Of a stretch of DNA of 64,000 bases, positions 63,490-64,000 are shown piece after piece. Position numbers and translations under genes: made by a program. The notes below the pieces were generated by a model. That model made no database searches. It was not told the origin of the DNA and worked only from the letters and a program-made list of their open reading frames with translations. The first letter of the stretch is position 1; each line of letters begins with the position of its first letter. The DNA comes from Streptomyces bottropensis ATCC 25435 (GTDB lineage: Bacteria; Actinomycetota; Actinomycetes; Streptomycetales; Streptomycetaceae), in NCBI RefSeq assembly GCF_000383595.1, contig NZ_KB911581.1, positions 310,001 to 374,000 of the forward strand, read 5' to 3'.

Positions 63490-63995
63490 ACCCGGCCCGC
63501 CTTCTGCCCGGCCGCCCGGAAAGCGGCCTCGTCCACGGCCTTCACAGCGTCCCGGGCAGTGGCCAGGAGGCGTTCGGCCCGCTCCAGAATGGCGGCGTCC
63601 ACAGGGTGTGAATCGCCGCCGGAGTTGAGGCGGCGGGCGATCTGGTTGACGTTGGTGCCGATCCGGGCGATCTGGGTGCGCAGGGCGGCGAACTCATCGA
63701 TCACGTCGTCGTAGACCGTGCGCTGGTCGGGCAGGTGCTCCTCGCCGTTGACGAAGGCCATGACGACCGCGCCGACCAGGTGCGCGCCGGTGATGTCCAA
63801 CGCCTTGGCCTTGGCGAGGATCTTCGCTTTCTCGCCGACGCTGTAGCGGGCATCGACACGCTCCTTGCGCTGCCCGTCGCCGCTGGCTTCGCGGCGACGG
63901 GCGACACGGTAGAGCGCGGCTTCATCGGCGGCGCGCACGACAGCGGGCTGCTGCTCGGCGACGACGTCTTCGCCCACCCCCTCCTGCTCCGGCAC
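63486..63995 (-). CDS. MobC-like relaxosome accessory protein (5' end at window edge)
   Basis: The visible 169 codons start at GTG 63995, five bases from the window end, so the true start may lie outside. An RHH-like segment (RKERVDARYSVGEKAKILAKAKALDITGAHLVGAVVMAFVNGEEHLP) is followed by LRTQIARIGTNVNQIARRLNSGGDSHPVDAAILERAERLLATARDAVKAV, the MobC family signature. MobC binds oriT and helps load the relaxase. It is translationally coupled to the relaxase gene. Confidence 0.87.
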   Translation of the reverse strand: MPEQEGVGEDVVAEQQPAVVRAADEAALYRVARRREASGDGQRKERVDARYSVGEKAKILAKAKALDITGAHLVGAVVMAFVNGEEHLPDQRTVYDDVIDEFAALRTQIARIGTNVNQIARRLNSGGDSHPVDAAILERAERLLATARDAVKAVDEAAFRAAGQKAGRV

Positions 63996-64000
63996 GCCCT

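Overview
The window reads as chromosomal (or megaplasmid) DNA of a Streptomyces or close relative. It is strongly GC-rich with third-position G/C bias, uses many GTG starts with GGAGG-like ribosome sites, encodes Streptomyces-type families (SpoIIE phosphatases, DUF5819/HTTM, IclR, LysR and TetR regulators, RICIN-GH62 arabinofuranosidase), and has a TTA codon in a secondary-metabolism gene. It has the character of an accessory or arm-like region: intact operons lie between decayed genes, insertion-sequence stubs and attachment-site modules. No rRNA, complete tRNA or CRISPR array is seen.

Layout. 0-6.5 kb: end of a repeat protein, a coupled DUF5819-HTTM pair, an HNH nuclease relic, a MerR regulator behind a long repetitive leader and a perfect 32-bp palindrome, a hemolysin III/PAQR membrane protein and a GAF-SpoIIE phosphatase. 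6.5-27.3 kb: an accretion island marked by four copies of an att module built on the 3' half of tRNA-Gly(CCC), at 7.7, 10.2, 22.1 and 27.1 kb. Between the copies lie a dead integrase, a lamin-tail protein with a His-rich repeat tail, a SHOCT protein, a DHA2 exporter, a five-domain sensor phosphatase, a cluster of homologues of the mycobacterial DosR dormancy regulon (Rv1733c-like, pncB relic, Rv1738-like DUF1876, DUF1918-HTH-PNPOx fusion, Acg-like nitroreductase), relics of GH65 and GH32 enzymes, a VapBC pair, a stray lantibiotic dehydratase fragment, an orphan ParA and an IS1182 stub.

27.5-36.4 kb: a segment bounded by inverted copies of a ~270-300 bp repeat. It carries a TetR-controlled P450-ferredoxin-ferredoxin reductase-SDR operon with a perfect operator palindrome, an IS3 relic, a secreted RICIN-GH62 arabinofuranosidase and an IS5-like transposase. 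36.4-44.3 kb: a luciferase-like monooxygenase stub, a two-component flavin monooxygenase (oxygenase plus flavin reductase) divergent from a LysR regulator, a TetR/SDR/F420-oxidoreductase group and a Tn554-like integrase remnant. 44.5-52.4 kb: an apparently intact catabolic block made of an NMT1/SsuA-type ABC importer, an HSL-type esterase, a double IclR regulator and a secreted alpha/beta hydrolase.

52.4-64 kb: plasmid-like DNA. A nuclease-like gene plus the relaxase 3' end occurs twice as a ~970-bp direct repeat. The full right-hand copy continues into an intact relaxase-MobC operon. Between the repeats sits a decayed class I lanthipeptide operon (LanB cut by an ISKra4-type stub, LanC and a thiopeptide-type SpaB_C protein each with a one-base frameshift), together with a broken acyltransferase and a lipoprotein.

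Functionally, the intact cores are redox and stress genes (dormancy cluster, P450 system, flavin monooxygenase), uptake/hydrolysis genes (ABC importer and esterases) and mobilisation genes. Most of the rest is the debris of repeated insertion.
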